Part shown: in pieces, positions 1 to 6,508 of the stretch
How positions within the stretch are numbered: position 1 is the stretch's first letter
Layout: every line of letters begins with the position of its first letter
Origin: an uncultured Bacteroidales bacterium
GTDB lineage: Bacteria > Bacteroidota > Bacteroidia > Bacteroidales > Muribaculaceae
Assembly (NCBI GenBank): GCA_947177325.1
Contig: CAMWUH010000093.1
Span: 1 to 7,608, forward strand
Reading direction: 5' to 3'
DNA: 7,608 nt
Translations under genes and position numbers: made by a program
Notes under the pieces: generated by a model
Told to the model about the DNA's origin: nothing
Databases searched by the model: none
The model's input: the letters and a program-made list of their open reading frames with translations, nothing else

Positions 1-397
1 CTTCGCTGACGGGCGTTAATGCAAAAGGGTCAACATCGTCAGCGGCAGTAGCTGCTTCGAGGGTAGCTGCGGCCTCTGACTTTTGGAAATTATGGAAAAG
101 TTGTCGCAACCGGGCCACCTCTTCGCGCGAGATTTCATCAGCGGGGAGTTGCGACAGCTCGGTCAGCGCTACGAGCACTTCTGCTGAGTCGGCGTAGCGT
201 TTGGCGGCGGTTTCTGTTTCTTCGTTTTCGGTAATTTCAATGGCATCAGATGAAAGGGGCTCAGCGATTGAGCTTGATTCATCAACAATTACTTCGGCTT
301 CTGAGCCGGTAGTAGTTTCGGCGGTCTCGCCGGGGGTCAAGGTTAAGTCGTCTGCTTTATTTTCCATTTCAAGCTCAGACTTTTGGGGCATTTCCAT
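1..397 (-). CDS. DUF349-type protein, N-terminal part (runs off the window)
   Basis: Reading down from 397 gives 132 codons without a stop; the C-terminal part lies beyond base 1. Residues 1 to about 70 are acidic and low in complexity, rich in Glu, Ala, Thr and Ser, with no signal peptide or membrane segment. At about residues 73-110 an amphipathic helical stretch follows (SAEVLVALTELSQLP, then EEVARLRQLFHNFQKSEAA). Bacteroidetes DUF349 proteins, as I recall them, share this layout: an acidic leader, then a helical segment before the repeated DUF349 units. No DUF349 repeat is itself visible, so the family call is inference. The start at 397 is chosen as the first in-frame ATG below a good promoter; ATGs at 391 and 367 are alternatives. 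The gene has its own promoter and lies beyond the terminator of the glycogen operon, so it is probably an independent unit. DUF349 proteins have no settled function that I can state. Confidence 0.6.
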   Translation of the reverse strand, partial: MEMPQKSELEMENKADDLTLTPGETAETTTGSEAEVIVDESSSIAEPLSSDAIEITENEETETAAKRYADSAEVLVALTELSQLPADEISREEVARLRQLFHNFQKSEAAATLEAATAADDVDPFALTPVSE

Positions 398-480
398 AAA
401 AATTAATGTAATGATTGGTGGAAAAATGAATTTCACTTCCGTGAAGGCCGTTTCTTAGAAAAGATACTCCACGTATTTGG

Positions 481-511
481 CAAAGATATGTAAAATAATG
501 TAAATTGCCAA
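481..511 (-). promoter_or_regulatory. Bacteroidetes-type promoter for the DUF349-type gene
   Basis: On the minus strand, TATCTTTG (488-481) matches the Bacteroidetes -7 consensus TAnnTTTG exactly. A TTGG (511-508) lies upstream as the -33 element, with a 19-base spacer. Transcription would begin near 475, giving a 5' leader of about 75-80 bases before the ATG at 397. It lies downstream of the glycogen operon's terminator, which supports independent expression of the gene. Confidence 0.7.
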
Positions 512-544
512 GTTTTTAACAAAAAACCTTAACAGTGAACGAAT

Positions 545-582
545 AAAAGGCCCGCGAGCGGGGGTTGTTCGCGGACCTTTTT
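545..582 (-). terminator. Intrinsic terminator of the glycogen operon
   Basis: The arms at 549-557 (GGCCCGCGA) and 569-577 (TCGCGGACC) form a 9-bp GC-rich stem around an 11-base loop, extended by A:T pairs between 545-548 and 578-581. Read on the minus strand the stem is complete with one G:U pair and is followed by UUUUAUU. On the plus strand the same position is a C:A mismatch, so the element favours the minus-strand operon. It begins about 47 bases past the stop of the GH57 gene. The plus strand also has a T run, so weak bidirectional action is possible. Confidence 0.8.
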
Positions 583-628
583 CCTTTCAGATTTCAGATT
601 GGTGAGGGATCGCCCCGAAATAGGAGTC

Positions 629-2104
629 TTATTTTTTTGCTTTTGCTTTTGACTCGGCTTTAGCCTTAGGCGCTGCTTTGGCCTTGGATTTGGCTTTGGG
701 CGCATCCCCGCTCCCGGATTCCTCTTTGGCTACAACATCTTCAGCTTCCGGCTCGGCTTCAGCATCTTCGGCAACGGCCTGGCGGGTAGCGTGCTCCTCG
801 TTGTAGTGGTCGAGGTTATTGCGCATCGAGGATACCTCTTTGTTGAGGTCTTCGATTTCGCGGGCTTGATTGCGGATGGTGGTAAGCAGTGAGTTGAGCT
901 CTTCATTTTCGATAGAGAGGGGATATTGCTCTTCAACGCGCACAATAAAGTCGGCCAGCACATTCATGTAGTTTGTAAACGCCTGGAAAGGAGTTTCGTA
1001 GGGTGAGAAGTGGGCGTGGACAGCTCCGTCGGTGCGATGTTTGGTGGCCATATAGAAGAAATGGTCAGTGGCCTGCAGGTAATACCAGTCTTGTTTCAAT
1101 CGGCGGTCGTCGCAAAGCCTAACACGCTCAGCCACCGAGTAGAGCTTCTTGAAAGCTTCTTGTTGAAGGTCATTGCCAAGCCATGCAGAGGTGTCGCGTG
1201 CTTCATCTGCCCACGAAATGGGGTAGGGGATTTCGAGCGACCCTACAGGCTTGATTTTGGCGATAGCTTCCGATGGGGTTATGAAGCTGATGCCGCGCTC
1301 AGCTGCGAAGCGTGGCAATGCTTCAAGGAATTGGAATATGCCGGTTGAGGCATCGTGCATTTCGCCAAATGTTTCGAGATTCATAAACAAGTTGACGATT
1401 TGCTCTTCTGCAGGAGTGGCTGCAATCCAGTCGATGTATTTATCTGCTGTCAAGGGGTATTCACTCCAAGAGGTGTCGGCAAAGCGATAGGTGATATCGT
1501 CGCTGAAGCGGTCGTTTTTAAGCAACAACTTAAGCTTAGGAGCAGTGATAGCGGTGTAAATGTAATTGGGCGATTTCCAGCCTAAAATATGCTTTGCCCC
1601 TTCTGTAATACAACCTTTATAGCCCATGGCGAGAATTTGCGGAGCCATCTCGTCGCAATAGATCAGCTCTGAGTTACGAAGCACTGTTGGTTTGGCGCCA
1701 AACAACTGATTAAGTTTGTCGGCATGGACTTTCACTTGCTGAGCAAACTCTTCGGGGTCGGTCAGCGATGCCAAAGAATGGGCGTAGGTTTCGGCGAGGA
1801 ATTCAACGCAGCCGGTGTCATGAAGCTGCTTGAGCAGGTCAATCATCTCAGGCACATATTGCTCGAGTTGTTCAAGCGCAACACCCGACACCGAGATGGC
1901 GCATTTGAATTTGCGCCCGGAGTCGTTGATCATGCGCAGAAGGGTTTCAGCTGCCGGGATGTAGCTGCGACGGCCTATGCGCTCGGCTATGTCGTCGTTA
2001 GCAAAATCGTCGTAATAGTAGTGGTCGTTGCCAATGTCAAAAAAGCGATAGCGTTTGAGGCGGAAAGGCTGATGTATCTGAAAATAGAAGCTGATTGCTT
2101 TCAT
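629..2104 (-). CDS. GH57 alpha-amylase-like protein with altered acid/base residue
   Basis: A 491-residue cytoplasmic protein with no signal peptide; last gene of the three-gene operon. GH57 landmarks are visible in order: IHQPF (10-14, region 1), FLAETYAHSL (102-111, region 2), LRNSELIY (142-149, region 3, with E146 at the nucleophile position), FMNLETFGE (240-248, region 4) and ITPSEA (275-280, near region 5). GH57 alpha-amylases normally have Asp as acid/base in region 4 (pattern D-x-E-x-F-G); here the codon is AAC/AAT-type Asn (N242, bases 1379-1381, AAT). Helical sequence follows the barrel, then a probable coiled coil at about 401-437, an acidic stretch (445-463) and a basic Lys/Ala tail (470-491) that is not part of the GH57 fold. 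The start at 2104 puts the HQP motif at the usual distance from the N-terminus. The expected role is cleavage or transfer on intracellular glycogen. With N242 it may be inactive or altered, as described for some GH57 alpha-amylase-like homologues. Confidence 0.88.
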   Translation of the reverse strand: MKAISFYFQIHQPFRLKRYRFFDIGNDHYYYDDFANDDIAERIGRRSYIPAAETLLRMINDSGRKFKCAISVSGVALEQLEQYVPEMIDLLKQLHDTGCVEFLAETYAHSLASLTDPEEFAQQVKVHADKLNQLFGAKPTVLRNSELIYCDEMAPQILAMGYKGCITEGAKHILGWKSPNYIYTAITAPKLKLLLKNDRFSDDITYRFADTSWSEYPLTADKYIDWIAATPAEEQIVNLFMNLETFGEMHDASTGIFQFLEALPRFAAERGISFITPSEAIAKIKPVGSLEIPYPISWADEARDTSAWLGNDLQQEAFKKLYSVAERVRLCDDRRLKQDWYYLQATDHFFYMATKHRTDGAVHAHFSPYETPFQAFTNYMNVLADFIVRVEEQYPLSIENEELNSLLTTIRNQAREIEDLNKEVSSMRNNLDHYNEEHATRQAVAEDAEAEPEAEDVVAKEESGSGDAPKAKSKAKAAPKAKAESKAKAKK

Positions 2105-2152
2105 ATAGCGGTTACTTTTTTTTACGGTTAAACTCGAGAAGGGTGGGAGGGG

Positions 2153-3412
2153 TTACCGTCCTAACACCTTATTATATATATCGATTACTTTGCGGCCGGC
2201 TTTATCCCATGTGATCCGGGCCACTTCCTTAAGCCCCTCTTCGCGCAGATGATGGTAGAGGGCCGGGTTGTTGCAGATTGAATAAACGGCGTCGGCCATG
2301 GCGTCGATATCCCAGTAGTCTGTTTTGATTACGTTGGTCAGGATTTCAGCGCAACCTGATTGCTTGGATATGATTGAGGGCACACCCATTTGCATTGCCT
2401 CCAAGGGCGAAATGCCGAACGGCTCTGACACCGAAGGCATCATGTAGACGTCAGATGCTTTTAGCATACGGTAAACCTCCGCACCCTTCTGGAAGCCGGG
2501 GAAGTGGAGGCGGTCGGCAATGCCTCGGCGAGCGGCGAGGTTAATCATCTTGTCCATCATGTCGCCTGAACCGGCCATTACGAAGCGTACGTTATGGTCG
2601 TTTTTCAACACTTTGGCTGCTACTTCAACGAAGTACTCCGGCCCCTTTTGCATGGTGATACGCCCCAGAAATGTAACTACCTTCTCTTTGGGCTTCGGCG
2701 CCTCGATATTGATGAGTTCGGGAGGAAGGGGCACAACGGCGTTGTGGACCGTGGTGACCTTAGCCGGGTCGATGCCATATTTTTCAATCACGGTGCGACG
2801 GGTGAGATCTGATACCGTTATGATATGGTCGGCATGCAACATGCCATCGCGCTCGATGCCAAACACTGTAGGGTTGACCTGTCCTCGCGAACGGTCATAG
2901 TCAGTGGCGTGAACGTGTATAACCAGTGGTTTGCCTGTCACCTGCTTGGCATGAATGCCGGCCGGATAGGTGAGCCAGTCGTGAGAGTGAATTATATCGA
3001 AATCAACAGTGCGGGCAATAACGCCGGCCATAATCGAGTAGTTGTTGATTTCCTCAAGCAGATTGTCGGGGTAGCGGCCTGAGAACTCGATGCAGCCCAG
3101 GTCGTTGGTCGACATATAGTTGAAGTCGGCGTAAATGTTGTTGCGGAGTTTGAAATAGAGGTCGGGGTCCATTACTTTGCCAATGCGGCTTTCAACGTAG
3201 TCGCGGTTGACCTCGCGCCAGGCCACCGGCACTTGCGATGCGCCTATAATTCGGGCAAACGATTTGTCTTCATCGCCGTAGGGTTTGGGAATTACGAAAG
3301 TGATGTCCATGTCGCCACACTCCCACATGCCTTTAGTCAGGCCGTAGCTGGCTGTGCCGAGTCCTCCGAGGATATGAGGTGGAAATTCCCACCCAAACAT
3401 TAATGCTTTCAT
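2153..3412 (-). CDS. GT-B glycosyltransferase, glycogen-synthase-like
   Basis: A 419-residue cytoplasmic retaining glycosyltransferase of GT4/GT5 type. The N-terminal domain opens with a nucleotide-sugar fold and the glycine loop ILGGLG (14-19), a counterpart of the KxGGL loop of GlgA. HSHDW (142-146) and HVHATDYDRSRG (166-177) follow. The C-terminal domain has FLGRITMQKG (248-257) with the R and K expected to hold the donor phosphates, GSGDM (281-285), and EPFGISPLE (330-338), a good E-x7-E donor-site motif. All key residues I can check are present, unlike the two hydrolase-like neighbours. The protein is shorter than classical bacterial GlgA (about 470-480 aa). Likely reaction: transfer of glucose from ADP- or UDP-glucose to an alpha-1,4-glucan; the donor cannot be read from sequence. 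It is the middle gene, 36 bases after the debranching-like gene and 48 before the GH57 gene, so co-transcription is very likely. Another GT4 activity is possible. Confidence 0.85.
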   Translation of the reverse strand: MKALMFGWEFPPHILGGLGTASYGLTKGMWECGDMDITFVIPKPYGDEDKSFARIIGASQVPVAWREVNRDYVESRIGKVMDPDLYFKLRNNIYADFNYMSTNDLGCIEFSGRYPDNLLEEINNYSIMAGVIARTVDFDIIHSHDWLTYPAGIHAKQVTGKPLVIHVHATDYDRSRGQVNPTVFGIERDGMLHADHIITVSDLTRRTVIEKYGIDPAKVTTVHNAVVPLPPELINIEAPKPKEKVVTFLGRITMQKGPEYFVEVAAKVLKNDHNVRFVMAGSGDMMDKMINLAARRGIADRLHFPGFQKGAEVYRMLKASDVYMMPSVSEPFGISPLEAMQMGVPSIISKQSGCAEILTNVIKTDYWDIDAMADAVYSICNNPALYHHLREEGLKEVARITWDKAGRKVIDIYNKVLGR

Positions 3413-3448
3413 CTCTGTTTTGTTTCGTTTTAGGGTTGAGTGGAAATG

Positions 3449-5395
3449 TTAGTAATTGAGTCGCTTGAGAGTGCGGAGTGTGCGAAGCACCTCGGCCACA
3501 TTGGTGGCGTGGGAAATGGCTCCGCGACCGGTGTAAGGCGGGTTGCCGTCGTAGAGTTGCGACAATGAGCCGATGCACCCTTGCGACATTTCATCCTCAA
3601 AGCCTATGAGCATTCGGTCGATGTAGCCTGCGCCCGACAGCCCGAATACTCTCAAATATGCATCGGCGTAAAAGCCCATCAGCCACGGGCGTGCCGGACC
3701 ATTGTGCAGAGCCTCTTCACGCTCGCGCGGAGAGCCTTGATAGGCCGGGCGGTAACCCCATGAGCGAGGCGAGAGTGAGCGTAGTCCCTTGGGCGTAAGC
3801 AATTCGCGGGTGACGAAGTCGAGCACTCCTTTGCGCTGACGGCGATCGAGGGGTGAGTAGTCAAGCCCTATGGCGATTGCCATGTTGGGGCGCACGGAGG
3901 TGTCGGCATAGTTGCCGTTGACGTAGTCGTAGAGATAGCCCGATTCGTTGAGGAATGTCGAAACAAATCGGGGAGCCATGCGGTCGGCAATCTCGCTCCA
4001 GCGCGCTGATATAGGAGATAGTGACTCGTTGCCGTCAAGGAGCTCTGCGCCAAAACGCAGCGCGTTATACCACAACGCATTAAATTCGACCAATAGACCC
4101 GAGCGGGGCACTACGGGATGGCCGTCGATTGAGGCGTTCATCCATGAGGCTGGTTCTGACAAGCCGTTGGTCTCAACCAAGCCGTCGGCATTGACCACCA
4201 GGTTGGGGTGGAGGTTGTCAGCCACGAAATCAAGTGTGTCAGTGACAAACTGTGTGTAGCGCTCGCGAGCGGCATCCATACCGACTGATTTGGCATATTG
4301 TTGAACGGTCCATATAGCCCATAGCGGAATGTCGGGCAGGTCAATGCCATGAATGGTCGATGAGGTAAGACCTTGCGTAAAGTAGCGGTTGAGGGCGTGA
4401 ATCATCGTTTCCATGATAGCCTCGAAATCGGCCTGATGATTGATAGCCAAGGTGTTGCCCGGAAGCGACATCAGTGTGTTGCGCGCAAGTATGGTGCCCC
4501 AGGGATAGCCTGAGAGCATATATTCGCGTCCGTCTTCCTTGAGATAGAATTGCTTGGCAGCGTTTTTCAAGCAGTTGTAGAATGATGTACGACGTGTGCG
4601 GCCGGCAATCTCCTTCTCATATAATTTATTGAGCGAGCGGGGCGAAATAGCCGATGTACCGGCTGAGAAGATAATTGACTCACCTTTTTTTATGTTGATG
4701 CTGAAATAGCCCGGCACATAGAGGTCTTCGCAGTAGGGCACACCTCGCTCAAGGTCTTTGACATATTCGATGTCTTTATACCAATGCGGGTCGTCGTGCC
4801 ACTCAGGCTTCCGGCTAAGTTGCATATAGAGAGTCGGGTAGCCATCGTAGAGACAGCAGGCTACACCATTATCAACCGGCTCCATCGTGCCGTTGATTTT
4901 ATCGTTGGCCACGCAAAGCTCGTTAGCCTCGCGGAAGGCGAGGAAAGGGCGGAATTGGAGAGTTGTCGGGGAGTGGGCTTCTACCAGAGTGTAGCGAATG
5001 AGAATTCGGTTCTCTTCTGAAATGAACACCTTCTCTTTCGTCAGTATCACACCGCCTACGCGATAGGTAACAGTTGGCACTGACTCGCAGTCAAACTGGC
5101 GTATGTACTTATGGCCGTTAGGACTGTAAACGCCTCCTTTGTAGCGGTGGATGCCGAGATTAAAGGGGGCTCCGTGCTGAATGACCGTCTCATCGAGCGA
5201 CGATAGTAGCACGCTCGGTGTGTAGTTATCTCTCCCAGGCATTGGGATAACCAGCAAGCCATGTTGCTTGCGGGTGTTGCAGTCAACCACGGTGGTGCAG
5301 TGGTAAGCACCCGCCTGATTGGTGCGTAGCATCTCCTTTGGGAGCGATTGCTCGAGATTGATCATTAAGTTTTTATCAAACTTAAGGTAACTCAT
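3449..5395 (-). CDS. Glycogen debranching enzyme-like protein (GDE_N + GDE_C type), catalytic residues altered
   Basis: A 648-residue cytoplasmic protein; first gene of the operon. The N-terminal part (about 20-250) resembles the bacterial GDE N-terminal domain, with NTRKQHGLLV (40-49) and SSLDETVI (65-72). The C-terminal part (about 270-640) resembles the amylo-alpha-1,6-glucosidase (alpha/alpha)6 domain: GYPWGTILARNTLMSLPG (296-313), SWMNASIDGHPVVPRSG (417-433), EFNALWYNAL (437-446), LSPRSWGY (541-548), HNGPARPW (564-571) and GSLSQLYDGNPP (609-620). The overall match and length suit the Bacteroidetes members of this family. Against the usual patterns (GRD, WMDA, HxGTxWPW, SEIFDG), this protein has N306, N420, P567/R569 and Q613. 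The WMD aspartate and the SEIFDG glutamate align, from memory, with the acid and base of eukaryotic debranching enzyme. The family would release alpha-1,6-linked glucose from glycogen branches. The reading frame is intact and well conserved elsewhere, so it is not an ordinary decayed gene. Confidence 0.85.
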   Translation of the reverse strand: MSYLKFDKNLMINLEQSLPKEMLRTNQAGAYHCTTVVDCNTRKQHGLLVIPMPGRDNYTPSVLLSSLDETVIQHGAPFNLGIHRYKGGVYSPNGHKYIRQFDCESVPTVTYRVGGVILTKEKVFISEENRILIRYTLVEAHSPTTLQFRPFLAFREANELCVANDKINGTMEPVDNGVACCLYDGYPTLYMQLSRKPEWHDDPHWYKDIEYVKDLERGVPYCEDLYVPGYFSINIKKGESIIFSAGTSAISPRSLNKLYEKEIAGRTRRTSFYNCLKNAAKQFYLKEDGREYMLSGYPWGTILARNTLMSLPGNTLAINHQADFEAIMETMIHALNRYFTQGLTSSTIHGIDLPDIPLWAIWTVQQYAKSVGMDAARERYTQFVTDTLDFVADNLHPNLVVNADGLVETNGLSEPASWMNASIDGHPVVPRSGLLVEFNALWYNALRFGAELLDGNESLSPISARWSEIADRMAPRFVSTFLNESGYLYDYVNGNYADTSVRPNMAIAIGLDYSPLDRRQRKGVLDFVTRELLTPKGLRSLSPRSWGYRPAYQGSPREREEALHNGPARPWLMGFYADAYLRVFGLSGAGYIDRMLIGFEDEMSQGCIGSLSQLYDGNPPYTGRGAISHATNVAEVLRTLRTLKRLNY

Positions 5396-5538
5396 GGTGG
5401 TAATAATATCGTGGAATTATGTTTTAGGTAAATTAGTGGCTATGGATGGCAACCTCGCTTTGAGCTTTTTCGGCGCGACGGCGAGCGTTGTTGGTTTCAT
5501 GGTATTGCCACGAAATTACAAATAAATATAGTAAGTAA

Positions 5539-5546
5539 CAAAATTA
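5539..5546 (-). promoter_or_regulatory. Weak candidate -7 element for the glycogen operon
   Basis: The minus-strand octamer TAATTTTG matches TAnnTTTG and would give a leader of about 140 bases before the ATG at 5395. No TTTG or TTG lies at 19-21 bases upstream; the nearest is 28 bases away. It is the only full -7 match I found upstream of the operon, but the missing -33 element keeps confidence low. The operon clearly needs a promoter in this gap, since no gene precedes it on this strand. Confidence 0.3.
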
Positions 5547-5699
5547 AAAATGTGTTTGAAGACATGTTTTGCCCCAAAATCTCATTTTTAATATATTTTA
5601 TCACAAAAATCCCCTTCCTCTTACCCTTAACTCCCTTAGTCGCCTTATATGGCTTAGCGGTCCATTCACTCCGCCTCCATTCTTATTTTTCTCATATTT

Positions 5700-5731
5700 T
5701 TTGCTTTTTCTCGATTTTGGTTATATCTTTG
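5700..5731 (+). promoter_or_regulatory. Strong Bacteroidetes-type promoter facing the TerB-like operon
   Basis: TTTG (5700-5703), a 20-base spacer and TATCTTTG (5724-5731) fit the Bacteroidetes -33/-7 consensus without a mismatch. Transcription would start near 5737. The nearest supported start codon downstream is at 6112, about 375 bases away, and no other good promoter was found between. The promoter therefore drives either a separate non-coding RNA, or a long structured leader in front of the TerB-like gene, or both through read-through. Confidence 0.7.
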
Positions 5732-5809
5732 TAGCGCAGACCGCCGGAAGCCCGGTCAGGGTTAGACGGTAGGGTCAGCAGACATTTTTTTAAGCGTTTA
5801 TCCGCGCTG

Positions 5810-5859
5810 ATTCTTGACACCTTGAAATTCTCGCAAAATTTCTATCAATAGTCAAGGAT
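5810..5859 (+). other. Nested hairpin in the promoter-proximal RNA
   Basis: ATTCTTGAC (5810-5818) pairs with GTCAAGGAT (5851-5859) over 9 bp with one G:U. Inside it, GAAATT (5824-5829) pairs with AATTTC (5837-5842) around a 7-base loop. The two helices are coaxial in order and separated by internal loops of 5 and 8 bases. No U tract follows, so it is not a terminator. It lies in the RNA expected from the promoter at 5700-5731. The AT-rich inner helix is only moderately stable. Confidence 0.45.
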
Positions 5860-5955
5860 TGAGCAACGGTAGATGCCCTGTGGATATGTAAATATTTAGT
5901 ATTTAGTGCGTTTCCCCTTATTGGCAGTGCGCTTGATACTATGATTGCATATATT

Positions 5956-6060
5956 AGCGTGGGCTTCTGACGTTGCCGTCCAACTATTGATGGGCAATGC
6001 GAGAAGCCTCAAGGTGTAGGACGGCAACCGATACAGACTCCTGCGCTTTTCTTTTTTCTT
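5956..6060 (+). ncRNA. Candidate structured RNA with pseudoknot potential and U-rich end
   Basis: Outer helix: AGCGTGGG (5956-5963) with CCTGCGCT (6040-6047), 8 bp including two G:U pairs. Inner helix: GTTGCCGTCC (5972-5981) with GGACGGCAAC (6019-6028), 10 perfect pairs. A small hairpin ATTG/CAAT (5986-5989, 5995-5998) sits inside. CTTCT (5964-5968) can also pair with AGAAG (6002-6006), crossing the inner helix as a pseudoknot. The outer helix is followed at once by TTTTCTTTTTTCTT (6047-6060), as in an intrinsic terminator. The element could be the 3' end of a roughly 320-base RNA started at the 5700-5731 promoter, or a leader that controls read-through into the gene at 6112. I do not recognise it as a known family; the true 5' end is unknown. 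Confidence 0.5.
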
Positions 6061-6111
6061 AACCTAAACTTATTGCCAACGAGGGGATGACCGCGGCATT
6101 GTTACATTATT

Positions 6112-6504
6112 ATGGATGAAAGTATAAAATCGCAATTCCTCAGCTTGTATTGTATGGTGTTAGCTGATGGCATTATTGATGTGCGAGAACTCGAGATGCT
6201 GTATAAGATTGGTACAGAACAATATGGTTTGTCTCAATCTGAGATTGTAGCGACTGTAAAAAATGCCGGATCCTCTTTTATATTACCATCAACTGTTGAA
6301 AGAAAAATTCAGTTTTTATACAATATGGCACAAATCGCCTATGCTGATGGTGTAATTGACCCGACCGAGCGAAATTTGATGAAACGCTATATCTCAAAAA
6401 TGGATTTTGCGGAAGAGAAGATCGAAGAAATTGCCGATTTTATGTTTGATTCCGTCAAAAAGAATGTTTCATTGGCCGACATTTTAAGCCAACTAAATGA
6501 CTAA
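6112..6504 (+). CDS. TerB-like protein
   Basis: A 130-residue, mainly helical, acidic cytoplasmic protein with no signal peptide or membrane segment. It shows the two-fold signature of the TerB/DjlA-N fold: LADGIIDVRE (17-26) and YADGVIDPTE (77-86), each with the A-D-G-x-x-D-x-x-E spacing whose acidic residues (D19, D23, E26; D79, D83, E86) form the metal-binding site in this family. Its length suits a stand-alone TerB domain. TerB-like proteins take part in tellurite-resistance and broader stress or phage-defence systems, often beside membrane partners; which applies here cannot be read from sequence. The downstream membrane coiled-coil gene starts 4 bases after its stop, so the two are almost certainly co-translated partners. 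No terC, terD or terZ gene is in the window. The only convincing promoter upstream is at 5700-5731, beyond the candidate structured RNA. Base composition is more AT-rich than the glycogen operon. Confidence 0.8.
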   Translation: MDESIKSQFLSLYCMVLADGIIDVRELEMLYKIGTEQYGLSQSEIVATVKNAGSSFILPSTVERKIQFLYNMAQIAYADGVIDPTERNLMKRYISKMDFAEEKIEEIADFMFDSVKKNVSLADILSQLND

Positions 6505-6508
6505 TATC

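Larger units (their letters stand above)
5396..6111. other. 716-base divergent intergenic region without a supported gene
   Basis: This gap separates the minus-strand glycogen operon from the plus-strand TerB-like pair. Bases 5560-5720 are strongly pyrimidine-rich on the plus strand; open frames there encode only Phe/Leu/Pro-rich sequence and look like composition artefacts. A strong plus-strand promoter sits at 5700-5731. From about 5737 to 6060 no convincing coding frame exists, but several inverted repeats do, listed separately. Nearest the operon, bases 5433-5543 hold a short GC-richer stop-free stretch on the minus strand that lacks an ATG. I see no tRNA, rRNA, CRISPR array or insertion-sequence ends. 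Confidence 0.75.

Noticed and set aside
201..458. 85-residue plus-strand open frame rich in Ser and Val
   Set aside because: It is antisense to the DUF349-type gene and mirrors its acidic low-complexity leader; it also crosses that gene's start region.
5552..5772. Two overlapping plus-strand open frames of 60 and 67 residues encoding hydrophobic peptides
   Set aside because: They arise from a long pyrimidine-rich stretch that gives Phe, Leu, Ser and Pro in any frame, and both run through the promoter at 5700-5731.
5737..5790. Signal recognition particle (4.5S) RNA, because of GGTCAGG and AGCAG at 5754-5780
   Set aside because: The two motifs are 16 bases apart instead of about 10, no GGAA-type tetraloop lies between them, and the flanking sequences do not pair.
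5956..6060. Retron non-coding RNA
   Set aside because: The compact pseudoknot-like fold is suggestive, but no reverse transcriptase is visible on either strand in the window.
6103..6110. TACATTAT as a -7 promoter element for the TerB-like gene
   Set aside because: It would start transcription at or inside the start codon at 6112, and it fits TAnnTTTG poorly.
5731..6111. Mn-sensing yybP-ykoY type riboswitch, which often precedes Ter-related genes
   Set aside because: The conserved GGGGAGUAG-like and UCAACA-like loops are absent, and that class usually precedes TerC, not TerB.
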